Of a stretch of 33,862 bases of DNA, positions 23,171 to 31,359 are shown piece by piece. The notes beneath the pieces were generated by a model. The model made no database searches. It saw only the letters and a program-made list of their open reading frames with translations, and was not told the DNA's origin. How positions within the stretch are numbered: position 1 is the first letter of the stretch; the number at the start of each line of letters is the position of its first letter. The translations under genes were made by a program, and so were the position numbers. The DNA lies in the NCBI GenBank assembly GCA_903836945.1, contig CAILSO010000026.1, forward strand, positions 1 through 33,862, given 5' to 3'. The stretch comes from an uncultured Actinomycetes bacterium. Its GTDB lineage: Bacteria > Actinomycetota > Actinomycetes > Nanopelagicales > Nanopelagicaceae.

Positions 23171-24040
23171 ATGAAGGATCGAATTACTTATTTTGCATAT
23201 GCCAGCGCATGGCGAGTAGTGAGAATTCTTCCCGAACAAGCTGCTTACTCATTCTTCGACGCCATCGCCTCCTACATTTATAAACGCAACGGCAAGGCAG
23301 TCAATAGATTGCGAAGTAATTACCGACGCATTCACCCAGAAATGTCAGAATCAGAATTGGATGTATTGACAATCCAAGGCATGCGATCATATTTGCGTTA
23401 TTGGTGTGACACCTTTCGATTTCCAAGTTGGACCAAAGAGAGCGTCATAGAAAGCACCACCACAGATAATGAGAATTTCTTGCGCGACCCAGTCCGAGAT
23501 GGTCGCGGAGTAATTGTCGCCCTGCCTCATGCGGGCAATTGGGATCATGCAGGAGCCTATTTCTGCTCAACTGGAACGCCACTTACAACAGTGGCAGAAC
23601 ATCTGAAACCCGAAAAACTATTTAGAAAGTTTTTGGAATACCGAACCGCGATGGGTTTTGAAGTGCTAGATCTTAATTCGCGAAGTGTGGCAACCCTTTC
23701 GCAGCGGCTGCGACAAGGCAAACTTGTTGCTTTAGTTGCGGATCGAGATTTAACCGCATCGGGAATTGAGGTCAATTTTGGCGGGGGAGTCGCTAAATTT
23801 CCGGCTGGGCCAGCCCTCTTGGCAATCAAAACGGGCGCCCCATTAATTACTGCATATGTGAAGTATGAAGGAAGTGGCATTCGAATAATTTTTGAGGGAG
23901 AAATAGAAGTTCCATTTACAGGAAGCGATACCGAAAAAGCGATTGCGATGACTCAGGTAGTCGCCGATCGCTTCTATAAGCAAATTTTTCAAGCTACCTC
24001 AGATTGGCATATGTTGCAACGGATTTGGATCGATGAATGA
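23171..24040 (+). CDS. patA: Phosphatidylinositol mannoside acyltransferase
   Basis: Membrane-associated acyltransferase of the LpxL/HtrB-like family that acylates the mannose of PIM. It has 289 residues. The HxxxxD active site is HAGNWD (H120, D125) in VIVALPHAGNWDHAGAYF. The acceptor-side motifs ALVADRDLTASGIEVNFGG and KFPAGPALLAIKTGAPLI follow. An in-frame ATG at 23138 would overlap pgsA, so the ATG at 23171 is used. The stop overlaps pimA (ATGA). Confidence 0.93.
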   Translation: MKDRITYFAYASAWRVVRILPEQAAYSFFDAIASYIYKRNGKAVNRLRSNYRRIHPEMSESELDVLTIQGMRSYLRYWCDTFRFPSWTKESVIESTTTDNENFLRDPVRDGRGVIVALPHAGNWDHAGAYFCSTGTPLTTVAEHLKPEKLFRKFLEYRTAMGFEVLDLNSRSVATLSQRLRQGKLVALVADRDLTASGIEVNFGGGVAKFPAGPALLAIKTGAPLITAYVKYEGSGIRIIFEGEIEVPFTGSDTEKAIAMTQVVADRFYKQIFQATSDWHMLQRIWIDE

Positions 24041-25209
24041 ATAAGTTAAAGATCGGAATTGTCTGCCCCTACGGTTGGGATACACCAGGTGGCGTGCAGA
24101 TTCACATAACTGAATTAGCTAATTGGTTGATCGCAAATGGTCACGAGGTATCTGTCTTGGCACCGGTCAGTGATGAATCATCGATGACCGAACCTTGGCT
24201 TACCTCAGCTGGACGACCTGTCCCAATTCCATTCAACGGCGCAGTAGCCAGAGTTCTTTTTGGACCGCTTGCCTCTTCAAGGGTTAAGCAATGGATCTCT
24301 AGCAATGATTTTGACCTCTTGCATCTACACGAGCCTGCTATTCCATCTATTTCGTTATTAGCCGGTTGGGCGGCGGAGGGGCCGATTGTTGCAACCTTTC
24401 ATGCTGCAACTAACCGACAGAAGGCGCTAAATGCAATCGGAACTATGTTGGATCCATTTATCGAAAGGATCAGCGCCAAGATTGCAGTTAGCGAGAGCGC
24501 CCGTCAGACATTGAAGGATCGCTTTCATACCGAGGCAGTCGTAATACCTAATGGGATAGAAGGTTCAAAATTTCTGGGCATCTGCGCAAATCCGAAATGG
24601 CAAAAGCCAAATACGCTGGGATTTCTTGGACGCTTTGAAGAATCGCGTAAAGGTTTGGAAGTTCTACTCGCCGCAATGCCGGCAATTTTAAAGCGAATTC
24701 CAGATGCGCAACTATTAATAGCGGGGCCAGGGGATAGCGAAAGCCTTTCGAAAAAGATCAAACCTGAGTTACTTCGCCATATCACCTTCCTTGGAAGGTT
24801 GAGCGAAGAGGAGAAGGTCTCCTTCTTTAAATCGATCTCACTTTATATCGCGCCAAATACGGGCGGGGAATCATTTGGAATCATTTTGGCCGAGGCGATG
24901 ACTTGTGCGACACCACTTCTAGCAAGTGATCTTCCAGCTTTTAAGGCCTTGCTCTCTGATGGCGAGTGCGGGGCGATATTTACTTCTGAGGATTCAAATG
25001 ATTTGGCAGATAAGGCGTGCAATATTTTGCAAGATTCAAGCGCCCGAGAGGGGATGGCGCAGGCGGCATTTGAAAAGGCTAAGAGTTTTGATTGGCAGAC
25101 CGTAGGAAATCAGATCCTCTCCGTCTACGAATTAGCCATTACGGGGAATCCAAAAATTAAATTAAATTCAGAAGGTCGAATCTGGAATAGAGTTCGAACA
25201 AATGATTAA
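24037..25209 (+). CDS. pimA: Phosphatidyl-myo-inositol alpha-mannosyltransferase PimA, GT4 family
   Basis: Adds the first mannose from GDP-mannose to phosphatidylinositol at the inner face of the membrane. It has 390 residues in two Rossmann domains. The N-terminal domain starts LKIGIVCPYGWDTPGGVQIH, with the glycine-rich acceptor loop GGVQIH typical of PimA. The donor domain holds LGFLGRFEESRKGLEVLL and the E-x7-E pair in GGESFGIILAEAM. The last part (residues about 370-390) is basic and may touch the membrane. It overlaps patA by 4 nt and the LemA-like gene by 8 nt, so translation is probably coupled. Confidence 0.94.
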   Translation: MNKLKIGIVCPYGWDTPGGVQIHITELANWLIANGHEVSVLAPVSDESSMTEPWLTSAGRPVPIPFNGAVARVLFGPLASSRVKQWISSNDFDLLHLHEPAIPSISLLAGWAAEGPIVATFHAATNRQKALNAIGTMLDPFIERISAKIAVSESARQTLKDRFHTEAVVIPNGIEGSKFLGICANPKWQKPNTLGFLGRFEESRKGLEVLLAAMPAILKRIPDAQLLIAGPGDSESLSKKIKPELLRHITFLGRLSEEEKVSFFKSISLYIAPNTGGESFGIILAEAMTCATPLLASDLPAFKALLSDGECGAIFTSEDSNDLADKACNILQDSSAREGMAQAAFEKAKSFDWQTVGNQILSVYELAITGNPKIKLNSEGRIWNRVRTND

Positions 25210-25708
25210 GTCAATTCTTCTCTTAATTTCAACCGTCTTGATATTTGCTTGGTATTTGTCATTTTTGGCTTCAAGGTTAGATCGGCTTCACCATCGGGTT
25301 GAAACTTCTTGGGAGCATCTAGATGCGCTATTGCAACGCCGTGCAGCTATTGCTCTTGAAATTTCCCATTCACAAAATCTAGATCCGGCAAGTAGTTTGC
25401 TTTTAACAGCGGCTGCCTATCAGGCTCGTGAGGCAAATATCGTTGATCGAAGTGAAGCCGAGAGCTCGCTATCTGAATCACTCAAATTATTGCGCCAAGA
25501 AGAAGCGAGCCAACCAACCGGACTTCCGGTTGCGCTATTAGATGAATTGACTCGTATTACCGAGAAGATTTCGGTTGGAATCACTATTCATACCGAAGCG
25601 GTAAATAGCGCAAGAGCAATTAGGTCTAAATTGCTTTTTAGAATTTTCCGTTTGGCCGGACATGCACCTTTGCCAATGAGATATTCGTTTGAGGATGACA
25701 TCCTTTGA
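25202..25708 (+). CDS. LemA-like membrane-anchored coiled-coil protein
   Basis: A 168-residue protein with one N-terminal membrane helix (about 3-24) followed by a long helical region. The segment SRLDRLHHRVETSWEHLDAL then LLQRRAAIALEI resembles the LemA core (V-x-x-x-W-x-x-L-D-x-x-L-x-R-R), so I place it there with moderate confidence. LemA proteins have no settled biochemical role. It is translated from within the end of pimA and overlaps the next gene by 4 nt, which ties it to the envelope lipid operon. Confidence 0.8.
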   Translation: MIKSILLLISTVLIFAWYLSFLASRLDRLHHRVETSWEHLDALLQRRAAIALEISHSQNLDPASSLLLTAAAYQAREANIVDRSEAESSLSESLKLLRQEEASQPTGLPVALLDELTRITEKISVGITIHTEAVNSARAIRSKLLFRIFRLAGHAPLPMRYSFEDDIL

Positions 25709-26715
25709 AAAAATTTGCTCTACTTGCTTTAGTTTTAACTTTACTTACAGGGTGCAGTTCGCCGAGTAAATTAGTTCACATAATTGTGAACGGCGATGCG
25801 CCGCGAAATTCTTTGACAAATCTGCCGGGTAAAAATGGCGAGATATTGGCCGTGAAGATTGACGACACCCCTCCGGCGCACCCTCAAGTTGGTTTAGAGA
25901 GCGCTGACGTTGTCTATATCGAACAAGTAGAGGGTGGTCTCACTCGACTTTTGGCAATATTTTCAAACACTTTGCCAACTCGTATCGGGCCAATCCGTTC
26001 CGCACGCATAAGCGATATCGACCTCTTGGCACAGTATGGAAAAGTTGGATTTGCATTTAGTGGGGCACAAAAGAAATTTGAACCAGTTATAGCTTCGGCA
26101 AATTTATATAACTTAAGTGCAGAACGAAATCCACCCTCCATTTACTCACGTGATCTAACTCGATCCGAACCAACAAATATGTTTTTGGATCCATCCGCGC
26201 TACTTCACAAATCGATTATTACGGAAGGTAAAAGCATTGCGACCGCGAAATCTGTTGGCTGGAATTTTGGAGCCGCCCCAGCTGGTGGTGTTCCGATTCA
26301 AAGTGCGGAGATCAAGTGGCCGGCATCTAGATATTCTGTTAAATGGTCAGCTGCAGAAAAACGTTGGACCCTTTCGGTGGATGGCAAGCCGGACCTTGGG
26401 GGCGATGGAACAGAACTTGGTTCACCAACTTTTGTTATTCAAAAGGTATCGATTACAAATTCGATTTATCACGACAAGGTTGGCGGCATAACCCCGTATA
26501 GCAACACGGTCGGAACCGGAACTGGCTACTTATTGCGTGATGGCAAAGAATTTCCAATTAACTGGAGTCGGCCAGATTCCCTAAGTGGGACTACCTGGAC
26601 CTACCCAGATGGAAGTAGCGCCAACTTTGGCACGGGGCAGATCTGGATCGCGCTGGCTGGAAGTGAGCCGATCTTCACAAATATCTCGGCTGGCACGAGC
26701 GCTAAGACAAAGTAG
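25705..26715 (+). CDS. DUF3048 (YerB-like) lipoprotein
   Basis: Exported lipoprotein of 336 residues starting at TTG within the upstream stop (TTGA overlap), with GAGGATG as a possible Shine-Dalgarno. The signal peptide ends in lipobox LLTGCSS (C17). The DUF3048 core is clear: LAVKIDDTPPAHPQVGLESA, VEGGLTRLLAIF, and GPIRSARISDIDLLAQYG, then a C-terminal half with WTYPDGSSANFGTGQIWI. Family function is unknown. It ends the run pgsA-patA-pimA-LemA-like, so a cell-envelope role is likely but inferred. Confidence 0.9.
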   Translation: MKKFALLALVLTLLTGCSSPSKLVHIIVNGDAPRNSLTNLPGKNGEILAVKIDDTPPAHPQVGLESADVVYIEQVEGGLTRLLAIFSNTLPTRIGPIRSARISDIDLLAQYGKVGFAFSGAQKKFEPVIASANLYNLSAERNPPSIYSRDLTRSEPTNMFLDPSALLHKSIITEGKSIATAKSVGWNFGAAPAGGVPIQSAEIKWPASRYSVKWSAAEKRWTLSVDGKPDLGGDGTELGSPTFVIQKVSITNSIYHDKVGGITPYSNTVGTGTGYLLRDGKEFPINWSRPDSLSGTTWTYPDGSSANFGTGQIWIALAGSEPIFTNISAGTSAKTK

Positions 26716-26718
26716 ACT
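26713..26718 (+). promoter_or_regulatory. -10 box TAGACT for pdxS, built on the upstream stop codon
   Basis: TAGACT begins with the TAG stop of the DUF3048 gene. It predicts transcription from about 26725, giving a leader of about 20 nt that contains the pdxS ribosome site. Confidence 0.45.
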
Positions 26719-26735
26719 GTGGCTCTTAAATCCAT

Positions 26736-26740
26736 AGGAG
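26736..26740 (+). promoter_or_regulatory. Ribosome binding site AGGAG deciding the pdxS start
   Basis: AGGAG stands 5 nt before the ATG at 26746. It selects that ATG over an in-frame GTG at 26719, which would add nine non-family residues. Confidence 0.8.
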
Positions 26741-26745
26741 TGAAA

Positions 26746-27645
26746 ATGTCAGCTAATAATGCAAATGAAGTAGGCACCGCTCGAGTAAAACGCGGCATGG
26801 CCGAAATGCTTAAGGGTGGCGTCATTATGGATGTCGTTAATGTCGAACAAGCAAAGATTGCTGAAGATGCTGGTGCAGTAGCGGTAATGGCACTAGAGCG
26901 CGTTCCGGCAGATATTCGTGCGCAAGGTGGAGTTTCCAGAATGTCCGATCCGGACATGATCGAAAAAATTCAAGCAGCGGTTTCTATTCCAGTCATGGCC
27001 AAGGTTCGCATTGGCCACTTTGCGGAAGCGCAAGTAATTGAAAGTCTTAAAGTCGATTACATTGATGAATCTGAAGTATTAACTCCGGCAGATTATGAAC
27101 ATCATATTGATAAGTGGAATTTCACTATTCCTTTTGTCTGCGGTGCGACCAATCTTGGCGAAGCACTTCGTCGTATTAATGAGGGCGCCGCAATGATTCG
27201 CTCTAAGGGTGAAGCTGGAACTGGCGATGTTTCAAATGCAACCACTCATATGCGAAAGATTGGCTCAGAGATTCGTCGTTTAACCTCCATGAGAGATGAT
27301 GAGCTTTATGTTGCGGCTAAGGAACTTGCAGCACCGTATGCATTAGTTAAAGAAGTAGCCTCAACTGGAAAATTGCCAGTCGTCCTTTTCACCGCTGGTG
27401 GAATTGCAACGCCAGCTGATGCTGCAATGATGATGCAACTTGGCGCGGATGGTGTTTTTGTTGGTTCCGGAATCTTTAAATCTGGTGATCCAGCAAAGCG
27501 CGCGGCCGCGGTTGTGAAGGCAACTACCTATTACACGGATGCAAAGATTGTTGCCGATGCCTCTCGCGGTTTAGGTGAAGCGATGGTTGGAATCAATGTT
27601 GCAGATATCCCAGTGCCACATAGATTGGCAGAGCGAGGCTGGTAA
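26746..27645 (+). CDS. pdxS: Pyridoxal 5'-phosphate synthase lyase subunit PdxS
   Basis: Builds PLP from ribose 5-phosphate, glyceraldehyde 3-phosphate and ammonia. It has 299 residues, a (beta/alpha)8 barrel. Landmarks are [53 protein letters not shown] with the catalytic lysine, [20 protein letters not shown] with the second lysine region, and [15 protein letters not shown] near the phosphate site. It is followed 2 nt later by pdxT, whose product supplies ammonia. It is one of the few genes here with a strong Shine-Dalgarno. Confidence 0.98.
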   Translation: MSANNANEVGTARVKRGMAEMLKGGVIMDVVNVEQAKIAEDAGAVAVMALERVPADIRAQGGVSRMSDPDMIEKIQAAVSIPVMAKVRIGHFAEAQVIESLKVDYIDESEVLTPADYEHHIDKWNFTIPFVCGATNLGEALRRINEGAAMIRSKGEAGTGDVSNATTHMRKIGSEIRRLTSMRDDELYVAAKELAAPYALVKEVASTGKLPVVLFTAGGIATPADAAMMMQLGADGVFVGSGIFKSGDPAKRAAAVVKATTYYTDAKIVADASRGLGEAMVGINVADIPVPHRLAERGW

Positions 27646-27647
27646 CT

Positions 27648-28238
27648 TTGGATATCGGAGTTCTCGCGCTTCAAGGTGACTTTCGAGAACATATATCTGC
27701 GTTAAAGAACTGTGGCGTCAATGCGCGTCCGGTAAAGACCAAGGATGAGATTGTTGAAATTGACGCCTTGGTTATCCCGGGCGGTGAATCTACAACTATA
27801 AGTAAATTGGCTAAGGCCTTTGATTTATTTGATTTAATTAAAGATCGAATCGCAAAGGGAATGCCCACTTATGGCTCCTGCGCCGGAATGATTCTGGTTA
27901 GTAAGACAATTTTGGATCCAGCTTCTGGCCAAGAATCTTTTGGTGGTATCGATATCGTCGTGCGACGTAATGCATTTGGCAAGCAAGTTGATTCTTTTGA
28001 AGCTGATTTATATTTTGAAGGAATAGCAGGTGATCCTCTTCGTGCCATCTTTATCCGGGCGCCTTGGGTTGAAAGTTATTCAAATGAAGTGAAGGTTCTG
28101 GCAACAGTGAACTTCCAAGGCGAGAGCCATCCAGTAGCCGTATCGCAAGGCAATGTTTTGGCGACCTCTTTCCACCCAGAAATCACGGGGGATAGTCGAG
28201 TTCATGAGTATTTTCTGCGGGAGTTTTGTAAGAAGTAG
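27648..28238 (+). CDS. pdxT: Pyridoxal 5'-phosphate synthase glutaminase subunit PdxT
   Basis: Class I glutamine amidotransferase of 196 residues that feeds ammonia to PdxS. The TTG start 2 nt after pdxS gives MDIGVLALQGDFREH, the usual PdxT N-terminus. The oxyanion region is PGGESTTISKL, the nucleophile is C78 in YGSCAGMIL, and the triad is completed by H176 and E178 in SFHPEITGD. IDIVVRRNAFGKQVDSFE is the family-specific segment contacting PdxS. Confidence 0.97.
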   Translation: MDIGVLALQGDFREHISALKNCGVNARPVKTKDEIVEIDALVIPGGESTTISKLAKAFDLFDLIKDRIAKGMPTYGSCAGMILVSKTILDPASGQESFGGIDIVVRRNAFGKQVDSFEADLYFEGIAGDPLRAIFIRAPWVESYSNEVKVLATVNFQGESHPVAVSQGNVLATSFHPEITGDSRVHEYFLREFCKK

Positions 28239-28248
28239 ATACTGCTCA

Positions 28249-28262
28249 TAGCCTTACGGCTA
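28249..28262 (+). other. Small hairpin after pdxT
   Basis: TAGCC and GGCTA (28249-28253 and 28258-28262) pair around a TTAC loop, 11 nt after the pdxT stop. No T-run follows, so it is at best a weak or factor-assisted 3' end. Confidence 0.35.
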
Positions 28263-28270
28263 GTATTGGG

Positions 28271-28328
28271 TTATTGGCACAATATTATTGGCACAATAGT
28301 AGGAGATTATTGGCACAATAGTAGGAGT
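28271..28328. repeat. 22-bp tandem repeat upstream of yebC
   Basis: A 14-bp partial TTATTGGCACAATA (28271-28284) is followed by two 22-bp units, TTATTGGCACAATAGTAGGA plus GA (28285-28306) and the same plus GT (28307-28328). Each contains TTGGCA, five of six bases of a -35 consensus. It fills much of the gap between pdxT and yebC and may be a regulatory region for yebC-ruvCAB. Confidence 0.88.
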
Positions 28329-28350
28329 AGTAAGACTCGGCCAAGAAATT

Positions 28351-28368
28351 TATTCTTTTAAGAGGGGG
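28351..28368 (+). promoter_or_regulatory. Candidate -10 TATTCT and strong Shine-Dalgarno for yebC
   Basis: TATTCT at 28351-28356 would start transcription near 28363. AGAGGGGG at 28361-28368 lies 7 nt before the GTG at 28376 and decides that start. yebC is thus probably a leadered gene. Confidence 0.5.
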
Positions 28369-28375
28369 TTGGATC

Positions 28376-29125
28376 GTGTCAGGCCATTCCAAATGGGCAA
28401 CGACCAAGCATAAGAAGGCGATTATTGATTCGCGTCGTGCAAAGAATTTCGCAAAATTAATTAAAGGGATTGAAGTAGCAGCTAGAAATGGTGGGGCGGA
28501 TGTTTCTGGTAACCCGACCCTCTTTGATGCGATCGCAAAGGCAAAGAAGAATTCCGTCCCCTCCGACAATATCGAGCGCGCGGTTAAACGTGGCGCCGGC
28601 TTAGAGTCTGGTGGCGCCGATTGGCAGACAATTATGTATGAGGGCTACGGACCTAATGGCGTAGCGCTTCTAATTGAATGTCTATCTGATAATCGAAATC
28701 GTGCGGCATCTGAAGTTCGAGTTGCCGTAACTCGCAACGGTGGAAATATGGCCGATCCGGGTTCTGTCTCTTATATGTTTAATCGTAAAGGTGTTGTCAT
28801 TGTCTCCAAGGTCGCTGGATTGACTGAGGATAAGATTTTGGAAGTCGTTTTAGATGCCGGCGCCGAAGAGGTAAACGATCTAGGTGAATCATTTGAGATC
28901 GTCTCTGAGGCCTCTGATTTGGTGGCAGTGCGTACTTCGCTTCAAGGAGCAGGAATCGATTATGAATCTGCCGACACCTCGTTTCTTCCAACACTTTCAG
29001 TGCCATTAGATGCTGATGGGGCTAAAAAGGTATTTGAATTGATCGATGCCATCGAAGAGCTTGATGACGTTCAAAACGTATACGGAAACTTTGATGTATC
29101 TGATGAGGTTATGGCGAACCTTTAA
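28376..29125 (+). CDS. yebC: YebC/PmpR family protein (TACO1-like)
   Basis: Cytoplasmic protein of 249 residues, described in the family both as a DNA-binding regulator and as a ribosome-associated factor that eases translation of proline stretches. The N-terminus [20 protein letters not shown] with [16 protein letters not shown] is the family hallmark; [20 protein letters not shown] and the acidic end [15 protein letters not shown] are also typical. It precedes ruvC with an overlapping TAATG, the usual neighbourhood in many bacteria. The GTG start is set by the Shine-Dalgarno at 28361. Confidence 0.97.
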   Translation: MSGHSKWATTKHKKAIIDSRRAKNFAKLIKGIEVAARNGGADVSGNPTLFDAIAKAKKNSVPSDNIERAVKRGAGLESGGADWQTIMYEGYGPNGVALLIECLSDNRNRAASEVRVAVTRNGGNMADPGSVSYMFNRKGVVIVSKVAGLTEDKILEVVLDAGAEEVNDLGESFEIVSEASDLVAVRTSLQGAGIDYESADTSFLPTLSVPLDADGAKKVFELIDAIEELDDVQNVYGNFDVSDEVMANL

Positions 29126-29673
29126 TGCGGGTACTTGGGGTCGATCCCGGTTTAACTAGATGCGGCCTTGGTGTTGTCGAAAAAGGACAGAGCCAAAAGT
29201 TAGAAATGATTGCGGTAGGCGTAATTCAGACCGGAACAACGCTCTCTCTTGAAGCGCGATTGCTAGCTCTAGAAAGTGAATTGATTACTTGGATTGAAAA
29301 GTATCAACCAGATGTGGTGGCCGTTGAACGAGTCTTCTCGCAATTAAATGTAAGAACCGCGATGGCAACCGGCCAAGCCGCTGGAATCGCACTGTTGATC
29401 GCAGCGAGGAAGGGCATCCCGGTTGCGATGCATACTCCTTCAGAAGTTAAAGCGGCTGTGACCGGCTCGGGTCGCGCCGACAAGAAGCAAGTTGCAACTA
29501 TGGTTGTTAAATTATTAAATTTAAAAGAAGTACCGAAACCCGTTGATGCTACCGACGCACTTGCTCTTGCGATCTGCCATCATTGGCGCGGAACTGGAAA
29601 TGCCAGGGTAGCTGCGGCGGTAGCTAAAGCCAATGCAAAGTTGGCCAAGAGTAAGAAGGTTGGTGGCCGATGA
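29125..29673 (+). CDS. ruvC: Crossover junction endodeoxyribonuclease RuvC
   Basis: Cuts Holliday junctions in partnership with RuvAB. It has 182 residues. The four acidic catalytic residues are visible: D7 in [13 protein letters not shown]68 in VAVERVF, and D141 and D144 in [13 protein letters not shown]. The basic C-terminal tail ([16 protein letters not shown]) is common in Actinobacteria. The ATG shares one base with the yebC stop (TAATG), and the stop overlaps ruvA by 4 nt. Confidence 0.97.
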   Translation: MRVLGVDPGLTRCGLGVVEKGQSQKLEMIAVGVIQTGTTLSLEARLLALESELITWIEKYQPDVVAVERVFSQLNVRTAMATGQAAGIALLIAARKGIPVAMHTPSEVKAAVTGSGRADKKQVATMVVKLLNLKEVPKPVDATDALALAICHHWRGTGNARVAAAVAKANAKLAKSKKVGGR

Positions 29674-30269
29674 TCGCCTCACTTTCTGGCGTTGTAATTT
29701 CCGCCAATCTAAATTCGGCGGTTATCGAAGTAGGCGGAGTTGGAATTCTTGTTCAACTTCCAGCTCGATTTGCGGCAGGGTTATTAGTGGGAACCACAGC
29801 CCAAACCTTCACATCCTTAGTTGTCCGCGAGGATTCATTAACTCTCTATGGCTTTGAATCGCCGGCGGCTCGCGATTTCTTTGAACTTCTTCAAACCGTT
29901 AGTGGAATTGGGCCCAAAGTTGCGCAATCAGCGCTTTCAATTTATGACCCAAGAGAGATTATCGATGCAATTTCGCTTGGAAATTCCGCCGCTCTAGAGC
30001 GAATTCCTGGTTTGGGAAAGAAAGGCGCTGCGCGCGCGATCTTAGAGTTAAAGGAGAAGGTCACCACGCTTCAAGTTGGGGCGAGTGAAAAAACTGGTGA
30101 GAGCAATTGGCGCTTACAACTTTCCGGTGCGCTCCTGTCTCTTGGTTACACAGCTCGGGATGCTGATGGAATAGTTGAAGAATTGCAGAATACGCAAGGC
30201 GCGAAATTATCTGAACTTCCGATCTCTCAAATTTTAAAGCTGGCCCTCCAAAGTCAAGGTCGCAAGTAA
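29670..30269 (+). CDS. ruvA: Holliday junction branch migration protein RuvA
   Basis: Tetrameric junction-binding protein that loads RuvB. It has 199 residues. Domain I starts [20 protein letters not shown]. Domain II has two helix-hairpin-helix motifs, [18 protein letters not shown] and [20 protein letters not shown] short linker leads to domain III (about 150-199), which contacts RuvB. The overlaps with ruvC (ATGA) and ruvB (TAATG) indicate coupled translation. Confidence 0.97.
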   Translation: MIASLSGVVISANLNSAVIEVGGVGILVQLPARFAAGLLVGTTAQTFTSLVVREDSLTLYGFESPAARDFFELLQTVSGIGPKVAQSALSIYDPREIIDAISLGNSAALERIPGLGKKGAARAILELKEKVTTLQVGASEKTGESNWRLQLSGALLSLGYTARDADGIVEELQNTQGAKLSELPISQILKLALQSQGRK

Positions 30270-31348
30270 TGGAAGAAAATTTGGTAGATCCCACTGCGGA
30301 TGACTTTGAACGAAATCAAGAACTTGCTTTACGACCAAAAAGTCTTTCAGAATTTGTTGGCCAACGAAGAGTTGCTGGCCAGTTAGATCTCCTGCTTAAA
30401 GCGGCGAAAAGTCGAAAGCTGCCGGCAGATCACGTACTTTTAGCTGGCCCTCCTGGTTTGGGTAAGACAACGTTGGCCATGATTATTGCTGAAGAGATGT
30501 CAGCACCGATTCGTATTTCAAGCGGTCCGGCAATTCAACATGCAGGGGATTTAGCGTCAATACTTTCATCACTTTCGCAAGGTGAGATTCTCTTCCTAGA
30601 TGAGATTCATCGCATGTCTCGGCCGGCGCAAGAGTTACTTTATTTGGCAATGGAAGATTTTCGAGTCGATGTAATTGTTGGTAAAGGTGCTGGCGCCACT
30701 GCTATTCCGTTAGACCTACCTCACTTCACTCTGGTTGGTGCGACCACAAGAGCAGGTTTGCTGCCAAGTCCATTACGTGATCGTTTCGGATTTACTGCAC
30801 AGTTAGATTTCTACGAAAATTCCGAACTAGATAAGATCGTTGCCAGAAGCGCGCAGATGATGGAGATCGATATTGATCAAGATGCAATCTGTGAAATTGG
30901 CTCACGTTCACGAGGCACGCCAAGAGTTGCAAATAGATTGCTTCGTCGAGTACGTGACTACGCTCAAGTTCACAGCAAATCAAAGGTTGGTACTGCCCAA
31001 GCCAAAGCAGCGCTAGAAATGTATGAGGTAGATCCTCTTGGTTTAGATCGCCTTGATCGGGGAGTGCTTGATGCCTTAGTGAAACGTTTCAATGGTGGGC
31101 CAGTGGGAATTTCGACTTTGGCAATGGCTATCGGTGAAGAGGCCGAGACAATTGAAAGTTTGGCAGAGCCATTTCTGGTTCGAATGGGCTTTATTTCCCG
31201 CACCCCCAGAGGTCGAATTGCGACACCAGCCGGCTATACCCACTTGGGGCTCACTCCACCGCCAGATCTCGCAAATAATTCTTTAAATAGTCCAGGGAAT
31301 CCAGGGAATATGAACGGGCTTTTCGACAGTCCCGCCTCTGATGCCTAG
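30269..31348 (+). CDS. ruvB: Holliday junction DNA helicase RuvB
   Basis: AAA+ motor that drives branch migration on RuvA-bound junctions. It has 359 residues. Walker A is GPPGLGKT (60-67), Walker B is [10 protein letters not shown] with D111 and E112, sensor 1 is LVGATTRAG, the arginine-finger region is LRDRFGF, and sensor 2 is [17 protein letters not shown]. The C-terminal winged helix is complete ([15 protein letters not shown]), followed by a short Asn/Pro/Gly-rich tail. Its TAG stop forms the start of the secD -10 box. Confidence 0.98.
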   Translation: MEENLVDPTADDFERNQELALRPKSLSEFVGQRRVAGQLDLLLKAAKSRKLPADHVLLAGPPGLGKTTLAMIIAEEMSAPIRISSGPAIQHAGDLASILSSLSQGEILFLDEIHRMSRPAQELLYLAMEDFRVDVIVGKGAGATAIPLDLPHFTLVGATTRAGLLPSPLRDRFGFTAQLDFYENSELDKIVARSAQMMEIDIDQDAICEIGSRSRGTPRVANRLLRRVRDYAQVHSKSKVGTAQAKAALEMYEVDPLGLDRLDRGVLDALVKRFNGGPVGISTLAMAIGEEAETIESLAEPFLVRMGFISRTPRGRIATPAGYTHLGLTPPPDLANNSLNSPGNPGNMNGLFDSPASDA

Positions 31349-31351
31349 ACT
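31346..31351 (+). promoter_or_regulatory. -10 box TAGACT for secD, built on the ruvB stop codon
   Basis: TAGACT begins with the ruvB TAG stop and ends 8 nt before the secD ATG at 31360, allowing secDF transcription separate from ruvCAB. Confidence 0.45.
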
Positions 31352-31359
31352 TACGCCTT

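Noticed and set aside
28249-28262. Rho-independent terminator after pdxT
   Set aside because: The stem is only 5 bp and no T-run follows; kept only as a small hairpin.
28271-28328. CRISPR array or LexA operator for the ruv genes
   Set aside because: The units are contiguous with no spacers, and no actinobacterial LexA palindrome (GAAC-N4-GTTC type) is visible.
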